A stretch of 64,000 nt of DNA, from assembly GCA_017517325.1 (NCBI GenBank), contig JAFWZW010000023.1:1-64000 (forward strand). Direction: 5' to 3'. Of this stretch, positions 50,633-60,374 are shown piece after piece. Source of the DNA: Clostridia bacterium. Lineage in GTDB: Bacteria; Bacillota; Clostridia; Oscillospirales; SIG627. A program made the translations under genes and the position numbers. Under the pieces are notes generated by a model. It did not search any database, was not told the origin of the DNA, and saw only the letters and a list, made by a program, of their open reading frames with translations. The stretch's first letter is position 1. Each line of letters begins with the position of its first letter.

Positions 50633-51436
50633 ATGGATTGGATCAGGATCGAGAGCAGGCAGAATGCCGTCGTGAAGCTTGCCGCTTCTCTTGCCGATAA
50701 AAAGGCTCGGGATCGGGAAGGTCTTTTTTTGGCGGAAGGCACTACGCTTCTTTTTGACCTCTGTGAAAAAAACGTGTTTCCCAGAAAGGTTTTGCTTTCA
50801 GATCGGGCCGGCCATCTGGCTCCGAAGGTAGAAGCGTTGCTTCGCGGGCAAACGTGCAGTCTGTATCGTTTGGCTCCCGCCGCCTTTGAAAAGGTTACCA
50901 CGGAGAAGGGGAGCGAAGGCATCGTTTCGCTCTTTTCCGTGCAGGAGGTTTTGGCTGCCCGCAAGCCGCAGAGGTTTTGCCGCCTTGTGGCAATGGAAAA
51001 TCTGCAGGATCCCGGCAACGTGGGTACCATTCTCCGTACCGCCGCGGCCCTGGGGTTTGACGTTGCCTTTCTTACCGGCTGTGCCGACGTGTTCGGCCCC
51101 AAGGCGATCCGCGCCGGTATGGGAGCCGTTGCAAGCATTCCCGTTCAGCTGTTTTGCAGTACCGATGAAATGATGGACCGTCTTGATTCTCTGGGCGTGC
51201 ACACGGTAGCCGCCTGCCTCCATCGGGATGCAGTCTCTATCCGTCAGGCAAATCTGAGGGAGCCGTGTTGCGTTCTCATTGGTAACGAGGGCAAAGGGCT
51301 TACTCCTACTGCTGTGGCCCGTGCGGGGGAAAAGAGCATCATTCCCATCGGAAATATGGAAAGCCTCAACGCCGCCTCCGCCGCATCCATTTTTCTTTGG
51401 GAAATTGCCCGTGGGGGAGGAAATTCGGATGAGTAA
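50633..51436 (+). CDS. SpoU/TrmH-family RNA 2'-O-methyltransferase
   Basis: The 267-residue protein has an N-terminal L30e-like part (EGLFLAEGTTLLFDL) and SPOUT motifs ENLQDPGNVGTILRTAAALG, VLIGNEGKGLT and IPIGNMESLNAASAASIFLWE. It resembles TrmH/RsmB-type RNA ribose methyltransferases such as YsgA; the target RNA is unknown. It is a second, divergent SpoU protein back to back with rlmB and overlaps dprA by 8 bp. Confidence 0.9.
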   Translation: MDWIRIESRQNAVVKLAASLADKKARDREGLFLAEGTTLLFDLCEKNVFPRKVLLSDRAGHLAPKVEALLRGQTCSLYRLAPAAFEKVTTEKGSEGIVSLFSVQEVLAARKPQRFCRLVAMENLQDPGNVGTILRTAAALGFDVAFLTGCADVFGPKAIRAGMGAVASIPVQLFCSTDEMMDRLDSLGVHTVAACLHRDAVSIRQANLREPCCVLIGNEGKGLTPTAVARAGEKSIIPIGNMESLNAASAASIFLWEIARGGGNSDE

Positions 51437-52724
51437 AAAGAATCAGGAGCTTCTTTTGTGGATCTGGCTTTCCACCCGTCTTCGCCCCGGATCCGCTCTG
51501 CCCACCACCCTTTTGAAATATTTTGGATCCGTTCAAAGGATCTATGAATCCACGGAAGAGGAGCTGTCAGAGATCGATACTCCCTTCTACGGTCACGAAG
51601 AGGATCTGATGGATAAGGATCTTGGGGATGCAAAGCGCATTTTGGAATATTGCGAAAAAAACAAGATCGGTGTGATGACCCCGGAGGATCATTTTTATCC
51701 GGAAGGCTTCCGCGCCTTGCCCAATCGCCCGATGGTCCTGTACTATCTGGGTAACTTCTGCGATTTTGACAATCGCTTCACCGTGGGCGTGGTTGGGTGC
51801 CGTAAGCCCAGTGAATATGGGATCCACGCGGCAAAGCGTATCTCCTACGACCTTGCCCGTTCCGGCGCGGTGATCGTCTCCGGTATGGCCGCAGGGATCG
51901 ATGCAGCTGCCCATCGTGCCGCCCTCTACAACGAAAGCTTTACCGTGGGGATCTTAGGCTGCGGCATTGACCGCGTCTACCCCAAGGAAAACGATCAGCT
52001 CTATGAAGAAGTGATCCGATCGGGTCTCCTTCTCACGGAGTATCCCCCCGGCACCGCGCCTTTGGGGCGCAATTTTCCCATACGAAACCGCCTGATCGCC
52101 GCCCTTGCCGATGCCGTCTGCGTCATTGAAGGCAACGAGCAAAGCGGTGCGCTGATCACCGCGGAGGACGCCTTGAAGCAGGGAAAAGGGCTCTATACTG
52201 TTCCCGGCTCCATTTTTGCCCGTTCCTCCAGCGGCAGTAATTTTCTTTTGAAATTGGGAGCAAAGCCCTGCCTTTCCGCCTACGATCTGGTGGAGGATTA
52301 CAGGCTTCGCTATCCTGCCCTGAAAGGGGCACTCCCTCTCTTCGGCAAGAAAGAGGACGAACCTAAAAAGAAGGTGAAAAAGCCCGATATCAAAAAGAAG
52401 ATACGGGGCTACGTCTTCCCGGGCAAGGCCAGAGAGGAAGAAGAAAAAGCACTTCCGCCCACCTACGATTTTATTATGGTGGACGAAGCGGAGGAAGCAA
52501 AGAAGCGGTCGGAGCCCGCAGCCTCCCCCTTACCTGAGCTTTCTCCCGAGGAAAGGCAGGTCTACGGAGAGCTTGGGTATCAGCCCGTTCCCATGGATCA
52601 CCTGATCACCGCCGAACGTTCGGCGGCAGAGCTTATGCGCATCATTACAAAACTTGAGATCAAAGGGCTTGTGCACCGTGCACCGGGCGGTAAAGTCGTC
52701 TTGGCAGACCGTGCAGAAGCGTGA
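51429..52724 (+). CDS. dprA: DNA-processing protein DprA
   Basis: The start at 51429 (MSKKNQELLLWIWLS) has GGAGG 8 bp upstream. The 431-residue protein has a SAM-like N-terminus and the Rossmann core VGVVGCRKPSEYG, VSGMAAGIDAAAHRAAL, LGCGIDRVYPKEN and VIEGNEQSGALITAEDAL. A Lys/Glu-rich linker (about residues 315-375) leads to a winged-helix C-terminus. DprA loads RecA on incoming single-stranded DNA in transformation. The long linker is unusual. Confidence 0.95.
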   Translation: MSKKNQELLLWIWLSTRLRPGSALPTTLLKYFGSVQRIYESTEEELSEIDTPFYGHEEDLMDKDLGDAKRILEYCEKNKIGVMTPEDHFYPEGFRALPNRPMVLYYLGNFCDFDNRFTVGVVGCRKPSEYGIHAAKRISYDLARSGAVIVSGMAAGIDAAAHRAALYNESFTVGILGCGIDRVYPKENDQLYEEVIRSGLLLTEYPPGTAPLGRNFPIRNRLIAALADAVCVIEGNEQSGALITAEDALKQGKGLYTVPGSIFARSSSGSNFLLKLGAKPCLSAYDLVEDYRLRYPALKGALPLFGKKEDEPKKKVKKPDIKKKIRGYVFPGKAREEEEKALPPTYDFIMVDEAEEAKKRSEPAASPLPELSPEERQVYGELGYQPVPMDHLITAERSAAELMRIITKLEIKGLVHRAPGGKVVLADRAEA

Positions 52725-52739
52725 AAGGAAACAGAAAAT

Positions 52740-54992
52740 ATGGCATCCAGTCTTGTGATCGTAGAATCACCTACCAAAGCAACCACCATCAAAAGCTTCC
52801 TTGGCAGCGGGTATAAGGTCATCGCTTGTCAGGGGCATATCCGCGATCTGCCCAAAAGCACCCTTGGAGTAGATCTTGAGAATGATTTTTCCCCTCGGTA
52901 TATCAACATCCGCGGCAAGGGCGAATTGATTGCCGAACTGAAAAAAGAAGCCAAAAATGCCGATAAAGTATATCTGGCAAGTGACCCTGACCGCGAAGGA
53001 GAAGCCATCAGCTGGCATCTGTATCAGGTCCTGGGGCTTGATGGCAAGGGCGGCGGGCGTATCTCCTTTAACGAGATCACCAAACCCGCAGTGAAAAACG
53101 CCATTGCCAATCCCCGCAAGATCGATATGGCTCTGGTGGATTCCCAGCAGACACGCCGCATTTTAGACCGTATCGTGGGGTATAAGCTCAGCCCCCTTCT
53201 GTGGAAAAACGTGCAGAACGGCCTTTCCGCAGGGAGAGTGCAGTCCGTTGCCACCCGCCTCATCGTGGATCGGGAACGGGAGATCCGCGCTTTCGTGCCG
53301 GAGGAGTTCTGGACCCTTTCCGCCCTCCTTGCCACCCCCCAAGGGAAAGAGTTTTTAGCCCGTTTCCACGGCACCTTCCAGAAGAAAACTCCCCTTCCCA
53401 CCGGTGAAAGCTGTGATCGGATTCTGGCTTCCCTTAAGGGAGCTGTCTTTTCCGTTAAAAAGCTGGAGGTCACCTCCAAGACCAAGAATCCCCCGCCGCC
53501 CTTTACCACCTCCCAGCTTCAGCAGGAGGCGTTCAAACGCTTGGGCTACCCCTCCAAGCGTACCATGCGTATTGCCCAATCCCTTTACGAGGGCGTCAGC
53601 CTCGGCAAGCGTGAGGAGCACGGTCTGATCACCTATATGAGAACGGACTCTCTTCGCATCTCTGCGGAAGCACAGGCAATGGCAAAGGATATGATCCTTG
53701 CAAAATACGGAGAAAAATTCTATCCCTCCAAGCCCAGAGTCTATCGCTCCAAGGGATCAAGTCAGGATGCCCACGAGGCCATCCGCCCCACGGATCCTTC
53801 CATTACCCCTGAATCCGTAAAGGATATTCTGTCCCCCGAGCAGTTCCGTTTGTATAAGCTGATCTGGGATCGTTTCGCCGCCAGCCAGATGGCAAGTGCC
53901 AAGATCGACGTGCAAAACGTGGATATCGAGGCTAATTGCCCCGACGGAAAGAAGTACCGCTTCAAAGCCAGCGGTGAGACCGTCCGCTTCCACGGCTTTT
54001 TGAAGGTTTACGGCGAATTGAAGGATGATGACGAAAAGGATGTTCCTGCAGGAAAGCTACCCCCTCTTCAGGAAAACGACGTATTGGAAGAAAAAGAACT
54101 GATCCCCAAGCAGAATTTTACCCAGCCCCCCCGCCGCTACAACGAAGCAAGCCTTGTGGATGCGCTGGAGGAAAAGGGGATCGGTCGTCCCAGTACCTAC
54201 GCCCCCACCATTGAAACCATTCTTAATCGCGGCTACATTGCCCGTGATAAAAAGCAGTTTATCCCCACAAAGCTCGGTGAAGTGACCAACGACATTATGG
54301 AAAAGCACTTTGCCACCGTGGTGGACTACGAATTTACCGCCAATCTGGAAAAGAAGCTGGATGACATTGCCGAGGGTGAGGAATCGTACCTTGGGGTTAT
54401 GTCCGGCTTTTACGGTGAATTTAAGCGCCTTTTGGATGCCGCTGAGCAAGAGCTGGAAAAGGCAGGAAAGGTTCAGCTTCCCCAAGAGGAGCTGGATGCG
54501 GTCTGCCCCACCTGCGGAAGAAAGCTCATCGTCAAGACCGGCCGCTTCGGAAAATTTGCCGCATGCCCCGGTTATCCTGAATGCAAAACCACTATGACCC
54601 TCACCAAGGAAGGAAAGATCGCTCCTGTTGCCCAAAAGCAGGAGGACGTGAAGGTGGAGGGAATGAAGTGTGAGCTTTGCGGTGGTGACGTGGTCCTGAA
54701 AAAAGGCAGATTCGGCGAATATTACGCCTGCGAGCATTATCCCACCTGCCGCTTCACCCGTCAGAAGGTACGTAAGATCGGGGTAAAATGCCCCAAGTGC
54801 GGCGGTGAAGTGGTGGAAAAGAGAAGCCGTAAGAGCACCTTCTACGGCTGTGACCACTACCCCGAGTGTGATTTTTCCCTTTGGGATGAGCCCATCGGCA
54901 AGGAATGTCCCCGCTGCGGACAGATGCTGGTGAAAAAGAAAAACGGCACCGTTGCCTGCTCCTCCAAGGAATGTAAATATAAAGAAAGTTAA
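52740..54992 (+). CDS. topA: DNA topoisomerase I
   Basis: The 750-residue type IA enzyme has the TOPRIM start SSLVIVESPTKATTIKSFLG with SDPDREGEAISWHL, the catalytic tyrosine in LITYMRTDSLR and the EKGIGRPSTYAPTIETI segment. Three to four C4 zinc ribbons follow (from CPTCGRKLIV to CPRCGQMLVKKKNG). It relaxes negative supercoils. The dprA-topA order is common in Firmicutes. Confidence 0.98.
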   Translation: MASSLVIVESPTKATTIKSFLGSGYKVIACQGHIRDLPKSTLGVDLENDFSPRYINIRGKGELIAELKKEAKNADKVYLASDPDREGEAISWHLYQVLGLDGKGGGRISFNEITKPAVKNAIANPRKIDMALVDSQQTRRILDRIVGYKLSPLLWKNVQNGLSAGRVQSVATRLIVDREREIRAFVPEEFWTLSALLATPQGKEFLARFHGTFQKKTPLPTGESCDRILASLKGAVFSVKKLEVTSKTKNPPPPFTTSQLQQEAFKRLGYPSKRTMRIAQSLYEGVSLGKREEHGLITYMRTDSLRISAEAQAMAKDMILAKYGEKFYPSKPRVYRSKGSSQDAHEAIRPTDPSITPESVKDILSPEQFRLYKLIWDRFAASQMASAKIDVQNVDIEANCPDGKKYRFKASGETVRFHGFLKVYGELKDDDEKDVPAGKLPPLQENDVLEEKELIPKQNFTQPPRRYNEASLVDALEEKGIGRPSTYAPTIETILNRGYIARDKKQFIPTKLGEVTNDIMEKHFATVVDYEFTANLEKKLDDIAEGEESYLGVMSGFYGEFKRLLDAAEQELEKAGKVQLPQEELDAVCPTCGRKLIVKTGRFGKFAACPGYPECKTTMTLTKEGKIAPVAQKQEDVKVEGMKCELCGGDVVLKKGRFGEYYACEHYPTCRFTRQKVRKIGVKCPKCGGEVVEKRSRKSTFYGCDHYPECDFSLWDEPIGKECPRCGQMLVKKKNGTVACSSKECKYKES

Positions 54993-55002
54993 GGATAGAT
55001 AA

Positions 55003-56013
55003 ATGAGATTGATCGTCGATGCCATGGGTGGCGACCACGCCCCCAAGGAAATCGTTTTGGGTGCTTATAAGGGAATGAAAAAGAATCCCGGTGTGGAATT
55101 GATCTTCACCGGTGACGAAGAAGCCATTACCGCCGTTTTAAAGGAACACGATATTCCTATGGATGGAATCCGCATCGTGCATACCCCCGGCATCATTGAA
55201 ATGGAAGACGACCCCCTTTGCATCCTAAAAAGCAAGCGGGATTCCTCTATGGCAAAAGGCTTGTTGCTTCTGCGTGACGGAGAGGGAGACGCCTTTCTTA
55301 CCGCCGGCTCTACCGGGGCGCTGATCGTGGGTGCCTCCAGCCGTATCTTCAAGATCAAGCAGCCGGGGATCCGCCGCGTAGCCATCGGCTCCGTGCTTCC
55401 TCTTACGTGCCCCACTCTCCTTCTGGACAGCGGCGCCAATATCGAGGTGAGCCCGGAGGAGCTGGTGCAGTTTGCTCATATGGGCAGTGCCTATATGAAA
55501 GGGGTCTATGGGGTGGATGAGCCCAGAGTCGGCCTTGTGAACAACGGTGCCGAGGAATGCAAGGGTACCCCCGTTTACGTGGAGACCCACCGCCTTCTGC
55601 GGGAGGAAGACGGGCTTTGCTTTGTGGGCAACGTGGAAGGACGAGACATCCCCCTTAACGGTGCCGATGTGCTCCTTTGTGACGGCTTCGTGGGCAACGT
55701 GATCTTAAAGCTCTCGGAGGGCTTCGGAAAGTTCATCGGCCGTGAGCTGAAGGAAATGCTCGGCAAGGGCCTGCGCGGAAAGCTTGCCGCTCTTCTGATC
55801 TATTCCGATATTAAAAAATTCAAAAAACGCTTATCTTACGAGAAACACGGCGGTGCGCCCATTCTGGGCACTTGCCTGCCCGTGATCAAGGCCCACGGCT
55901 CCTCCAAGGCAAGCGCTATCAAAAGCGCTGTCTATCAGGCAAAGAAGTGCTACGAGGCAGGAGTCTGTGATATGATCGCCCGCGTTGGGGCGGATAAAAA
56001 AGGAGAGAATTAA
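55003..56013 (+). CDS. plsX: Phosphate acyltransferase PlsX
   Basis: The 336-residue protein starts MRLIVDAMGGDHAPKEIVLGA and has LTAGSTGALIVGASSRI, the GANIEVSPEEL region and LCDGFVGNVILKLSEG. It makes acyl-phosphate from acyl-ACP for phosphatidic-acid synthesis with PlsY. It directly precedes rnc; the acpP gene that often lies between them is absent. Confidence 0.97.
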   Translation: MRLIVDAMGGDHAPKEIVLGAYKGMKKNPGVELIFTGDEEAITAVLKEHDIPMDGIRIVHTPGIIEMEDDPLCILKSKRDSSMAKGLLLLRDGEGDAFLTAGSTGALIVGASSRIFKIKQPGIRRVAIGSVLPLTCPTLLLDSGANIEVSPEELVQFAHMGSAYMKGVYGVDEPRVGLVNNGAEECKGTPVYVETHRLLREEDGLCFVGNVEGRDIPLNGADVLLCDGFVGNVILKLSEGFGKFIGRELKEMLGKGLRGKLAALLIYSDIKKFKKRLSYEKHGGAPILGTCLPVIKAHGSSKASAIKSAVYQAKKCYEAGVCDMIARVGADKKGEN

Positions 56014-56772
56014 ATGGAAGCGAGAATTGCCCGGGAGGAGGATTACCCCCAAAGCTTTCTTTCCCGCCTCGGGGAATTGGAGGCGCGGATCGGGTATACC
56101 TTTCAGGAAAAGAAATACCTTCGGGTCGCCCTGACTCATTCTTCCTTTTCCAACGAAAAGCGAAACCGTATCCTCTACGAGCACAACGAAAGACAGGAGT
56201 TTTTAGGGGACTCCGTTTTATCGCTGATCGTATCCAGACATCTGTTTTCCGATCACGCAACCTTTCAGGAAGGAGTGCTGACCAAGCTTCGCGCCGCCTC
56301 CGTCTGTGCGGAAGCGCTGTTTGAATACGCGGAGGAATTGGGACTCGGCAGCTTTATGCTTTTAAATCACGGCCTTGAGGATGCAGGGGGCAGACATCAG
56401 AAAAACATTCTTGCCGACTGCTTTGAAGCGCTGATCGCCGCCCTCTTTTTAGACGGTGGCTTTGAATGTGCTGCCGGGTTCGTGCTTCGCTTTGCTCAAC
56501 CCAGACTCCATCGGTTGACTTCAGGCGGTAAGCTGCGGGATGATGATTATAAGAGTCTGCTTCAGGAAAAAGTGCAGACCAGCCCCGGGGAAAAGGTGGA
56601 ATACCGCCTCATCGGCGAGCGCGGCCCCGATCATCACAAGGAATTTGAAGTGGAGGTACGCCTCAATTCCAACGTCATCGGTCAGGGAATCGGTAAAAGC
56701 AAGCGGGAAGCCGAGCAGGAAGCCGCCCGTGTGGCGCTGGCAACCTGGTTTGGGGAAGCCCCCAAGAATTAA
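56014..56772 (+). CDS. rnc: Ribonuclease III
   Basis: The 252-residue protein has the RNase III signature NERQEFLGDSVLSLIVS, the second acidic site in ADCFEALIAALFLDGG and a C-terminal double-stranded-RNA-binding domain (DYKSLLQEKVQTSPG...GQGIGKSKREAEQEAARVAL). It processes rRNA precursors and double-stranded RNA. The start is adjacent to the plsX stop. Followed by smc and ftsY in the usual order. Confidence 0.97.
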   Translation: MEARIAREEDYPQSFLSRLGELEARIGYTFQEKKYLRVALTHSSFSNEKRNRILYEHNERQEFLGDSVLSLIVSRHLFSDHATFQEGVLTKLRAASVCAEALFEYAEELGLGSFMLLNHGLEDAGGRHQKNILADCFEALIAALFLDGGFECAAGFVLRFAQPRLHRLTSGGKLRDDDYKSLLQEKVQTSPGEKVEYRLIGERGPDHHKEFEVEVRLNSNVIGQGIGKSKREAEQEAARVALATWFGEAPKN

Positions 56773-56792
56773 CAGAAGGAAACGAAAAACGA

Positions 56793-59700
56793 ATGTACTT
56801 AAAAACGTTGGAATTACAGGGCTTTAAGTCCTTTCCGGATAAGACCGTCATTGAATTTGATAAGGGGATGACCGCCATCGTAGGTGCTAACGGAAGCGGA
56901 AAAAGTAATATTTCCGATGCAGTCCGTTGGGTACTTGGTGAAATGAGCGCCAAAAGCCTGCGCGGAAGCAAAATGGAGGACGTGATCTTCAACGGCTCCT
57001 CCAAGCGCAAGCCCGCTTCCTTTGCGGAGGTTGTAATGACCATCGACAATTCCGATTTTCTGATGAAGATCGACTTTGACGAGGTCAGCGTGGGCAGACG
57101 CCTTTATCGCAGTGGTGAGAGTGAATATTATCTGAATAAAAAGCAGGTGCGCCTGAAGGATATCGTGGATCTCTTCCTCAATACCGGTATCGGCAGAGAG
57201 GGCTATTCCGTGATCAGCCAAGGTAAGATCGCTGAGATCATTTCCCTTAAGGGCAACGAGCGGCGTGAACTGTTTGAAGAAGCGGCGGGCATTTCCCGCT
57301 TCCGTTATCGGAAGCACGAAGCGGCACTGAAATTGCAGTCCGTTACGGAAAATGCCCTTCGCATTAACGATATTCTTTCCGAGGTGCAGGGAAGATTGCC
57401 CCGTCTGGAGGCACAGAGCGCCAAGGCAAAGGCATACCTTGCAGTAGCGGAAGAAAAGAAGAATCTGGAAATGGGTATCTGGGCAAAGCGCCTGCAAAAA
57501 TTGGAAAAATTCTCTCTGGAGGGGGAGGAGACCTACGCCCGTGAGGATCGGGCGCTGACGGAAATTACCCGTCTCATCGAGGAGCAGGATCGTCAGATCG
57601 ACGCCCTCTATATTGAATCCCAAGAAAAGAATCTGCAGAGCGAGCTTCTTCGCGGTGAGATCTCCGAGATCGCCTCTTCCGATTCTCAGCTTTCCTCCGA
57701 TCTTTCCGTTATGGAAAACGAGATCCATCATATGGAATTGAAACGGCAGGAGCTGGAGAATCAAGGGGAGGAAAGCGATACCCGCGATCAGGCACTCCGT
57801 CAGGAAAAGGAAGAGATCGAGGCGCGCTTTGCCGCCGTTCAGCAGGAAATGGACGAGGTAGAGGGGCGCTTTGGGGAAAATCGCAGTGCGCAGGCAGACC
57901 TTGCCGCCTCATACACGGTGCTGGTAGATAAAGAAGAAGCGCTCCTTCAGGAAAAGGAGCAGCTGGCGAAAAAGACCTCCGCTCTTTCTATGGAACAGAA
58001 GGAAGGGGAAGGTTTTGCTCTGGCAGGGCTTGAAAGGATCAAAGAGCTGGAAAGTCGCCGCACGGAAGACGGCGGAAAGGACGAAGCCCTCCGTGCCCGT
58101 CTGGATCGGGTGCGCCTTGCCGCCACCGCCGCTTTGGAAGAAAAGAATAAGGCGGAAAAAGAAAACGGCGAACTGAATCTTTCCCTGTATCGCCTTGGAG
58201 AAGAAATCGAGGAGAAGACCGAGCGCATCCAGAAAATCCGTATGGAAAAGATGGATCTGGAGCAACGGCGCGATACCCTTTTGAGAATGGAGCGCCTTTT
58301 AGAGGGCTTTTCCGATTCGGTGAAGGAGATTATGAGCGCCGCCGGGGATGAGCTTTCAGGCATTTGCGGACCCGTTTCCAAGCTCATTTCTACCGATGAT
58401 CAATATGTTCTTGCCATTGAGACCGCCTTGGGCGGCGCGGTACAGAATATCGTGGTTGAGGATGAAAAAGCCGCAAGAGAGGGCATTGCCTTCCTGAAGC
58501 AGAATCGAATTGGAAGAGCGACCTTCCTTCCCCTTACCACGCTTCGCACCGGGCTTTACGATATTTCAGGCATTGGGGGAAAGGGCTTTTTGGGCCTTGC
58601 CTCTCACTTGTGCCGCTGTGAGGAGCGCTACCGCCCCGCAGTAGATTTTCTCTTGGGAAAAACTCTTATCTGTGAAGATATTGATTCTGCCACCCGCCTT
58701 GCCAAGGCAGAAAAATACGGTGTCCGCATCGTGACCCTTGACGGACAGATCATTCACGCCGGCGGTTCCTTTACCGGCGGTCAGGCTCTGAACCTGACGG
58801 GCGCCCTCTCCCGCACGGGGGATCTGGCACGGCTGAAGGAAGAGATCGGCGTTCTGGAGGAAAAGCTCGCGGGCCTTCGTTCTACGGTGGATGAGCTGGA
58901 AGAAAAGAGAAGCACCCTTCGTGCAGAAGCAAAGGAAAGCGAAGAAAAGCTTGCTAAGGTTCGCCTCGCCTCCGGGGAAGCGCAGAATGCTCTGACGCTG
59001 GAAGAGGAACGGCAGGAGGCCGCAAGAGGCGCCGCCTTCCGTTTAGAGCAGGAGATCCTCGAGATCCGTGACCGCATCGCTCAAAGGAAAAAGCGCGCCG
59101 CCGAGATCGACGGAGAACTACAGCAGATCGCAGAGCGGGAAGAAGCGCTTGCGGAAGAGATGAATCAGGTTCGGGGCGCAAAGGAAGAAAAGGAAAAGGC
59201 AAGGGAAGAGCTGATCATTGCTCAGGGCGAGATCTTGGCTCTGCGCGGTCAGGCACAGCTTCGCTTGGAGCAGGAAGCACAGCGCCTTACGGAAAACGAA
59301 GAGGCCTTCCGTCTCCTTTTGGAAGGAGCCAAAAATAAGGAAGCGATCCTGGCACAACTGGAAGAACAAAAGGCGGAGACCTTCAGAAGGATCGAAGAGA
59401 TCAAAAAACAGCGTGAAGCCCTGCGCCTTTCCATGGAAGAAAAGCGCGGTCAGGTTGCCGCCCTTCAGGAGCGGGTAAATCTTGCAGGAGAAGAAAGCGC
59501 CGCCATTCGCCAAAAGCAAAAGGAAAAACAAGGGGAAAAGGAGCGCCGTATGGAGGCTTTCTCTCGTCTGGCCTCTCGCCTTTCTGCTGCAACGAAGGAG
59601 AAGGAAAGCATCCTCCGCTCTTTGGCAGAGGAATATGAAATGACCCCCGAAAGCGAAGAGTTTCAAAATTCCTTGCAGATGGATACGGAAGCCCTTGGCG

Positions 59701-60365
59701 GTGAAGCCCGCCTTCAGGCCTTGCGCGGGGAACTTCGCCGCATCGGCCCCGTAAATCTGGAATCGGTGCAGGAGCTGGAGGAAGCACAGGAGCGCTTTTC
59801 CTTCCTGAACGCCCAGTATTCCGATATTACCAAATCTAAGGAAGAACTGGAAAAGCTGATCTCCGACCTGGAGGGCACCATGCGGGAAATGTTCACCGAG
59901 ACCTTCGAGCAGATCCGCTACACCTTCCGCCAGATCTTTACGGAGCTGTTCGGCGGCGGCAACGCCGATATCGAACTGACCAATAAGGAAGATCTTCTCA
60001 ACTGCGGCGTGGAGATCAAGGTACAGCCTCCGGGCAAGGTCATCAAAAACCTTTCTCTCCTTTCAGGCGGTGAGCAGGCATTTGTTGCCATTGCTCTTTA
60101 TATGTCTCTTTTGCGGATCAACCCCAGCCCCTTCTGTATCTTTGACGAGATCGAATCGGCGCTGGATGAAGCAAACGTGCGTCGCTTTGCCCAGTACGTG
60201 AAAAAGCACAACGATAAGACCCAGTTTATCGTGATCACCCACCGCAGAGGTACCATGGAAGAAGCCGATACTCTCTACGGTATCACCATGCAGGAAAAAG
60301 GTGTCAGCGATTTCATTCGCCTTGATCTGGAAGAATCCGGAAAATTTGCATCCGACGGAAAGTGA
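56793..60365 (+). CDS. smc: Chromosome segregation protein SMC
   Basis: The 1190-residue ATPase has an N-terminal Walker A GANGSGKSNISDAVRW, two long Glu/Lys/Arg-rich coiled coils around a hinge (about residues 510-660, AGDELSGICGPVSKLIS to GGSFTGGQALNLTG), and a C-terminal head with signature LSGGEQAFVAIALYMSLL and Walker B FCIFDEIESALDEANV. It folds and segregates the chromosome with ScpAB. Confidence 0.98.
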   Translation: MYLKTLELQGFKSFPDKTVIEFDKGMTAIVGANGSGKSNISDAVRWVLGEMSAKSLRGSKMEDVIFNGSSKRKPASFAEVVMTIDNSDFLMKIDFDEVSVGRRLYRSGESEYYLNKKQVRLKDIVDLFLNTGIGREGYSVISQGKIAEIISLKGNERRELFEEAAGISRFRYRKHEAALKLQSVTENALRINDILSEVQGRLPRLEAQSAKAKAYLAVAEEKKNLEMGIWAKRLQKLEKFSLEGEETYAREDRALTEITRLIEEQDRQIDALYIESQEKNLQSELLRGEISEIASSDSQLSSDLSVMENEIHHMELKRQELENQGEESDTRDQALRQEKEEIEARFAAVQQEMDEVEGRFGENRSAQADLAASYTVLVDKEEALLQEKEQLAKKTSALSMEQKEGEGFALAGLERIKELESRRTEDGGKDEALRARLDRVRLAATAALEEKNKAEKENGELNLSLYRLGEEIEEKTERIQKIRMEKMDLEQRRDTLLRMERLLEGFSDSVKEIMSAAGDELSGICGPVSKLISTDDQYVLAIETALGGAVQNIVVEDEKAAREGIAFLKQNRIGRATFLPLTTLRTGLYDISGIGGKGFLGLASHLCRCEERYRPAVDFLLGKTLICEDIDSATRLAKAEKYGVRIVTLDGQIIHAGGSFTGGQALNLTGALSRTGDLARLKEEIGVLEEKLAGLRSTVDELEEKRSTLRAEAKESEEKLAKVRLASGEAQNALTLEEERQEAARGAAFRLEQEILEIRDRIAQRKKRAAEIDGELQQIAEREEALAEEMNQVRGAKEEKEKAREELIIAQGEILALRGQAQLRLEQEAQRLTENEEAFRLLLEGAKNKEAILAQLEEQKAETFRRIEEIKKQREALRLSMEEKRGQVAALQERVNLAGEESAAIRQKQKEKQGEKERRMEAFSRLASRLSAATKEKESILRSLAEEYEMTPESEEFQNSLQMDTEALGGEARLQALRGELRRIGPVNLESVQELEEAQERFSFLNAQYSDITKSKEELEKLISDLEGTMREMFTETFEQIRYTFRQIFTELFGGGNADIELTNKEDLLNCGVEIKVQPPGKVIKNLSLLSGGEQAFVAIALYMSLLRINPSPFCIFDEIESALDEANVRRFAQYVKKHNDKTQFIVITHRRGTMEEADTLYGITMQEKGVSDFIRLDLEESGKFASDGK

Positions 60366-60374
60366 GTATGAACG

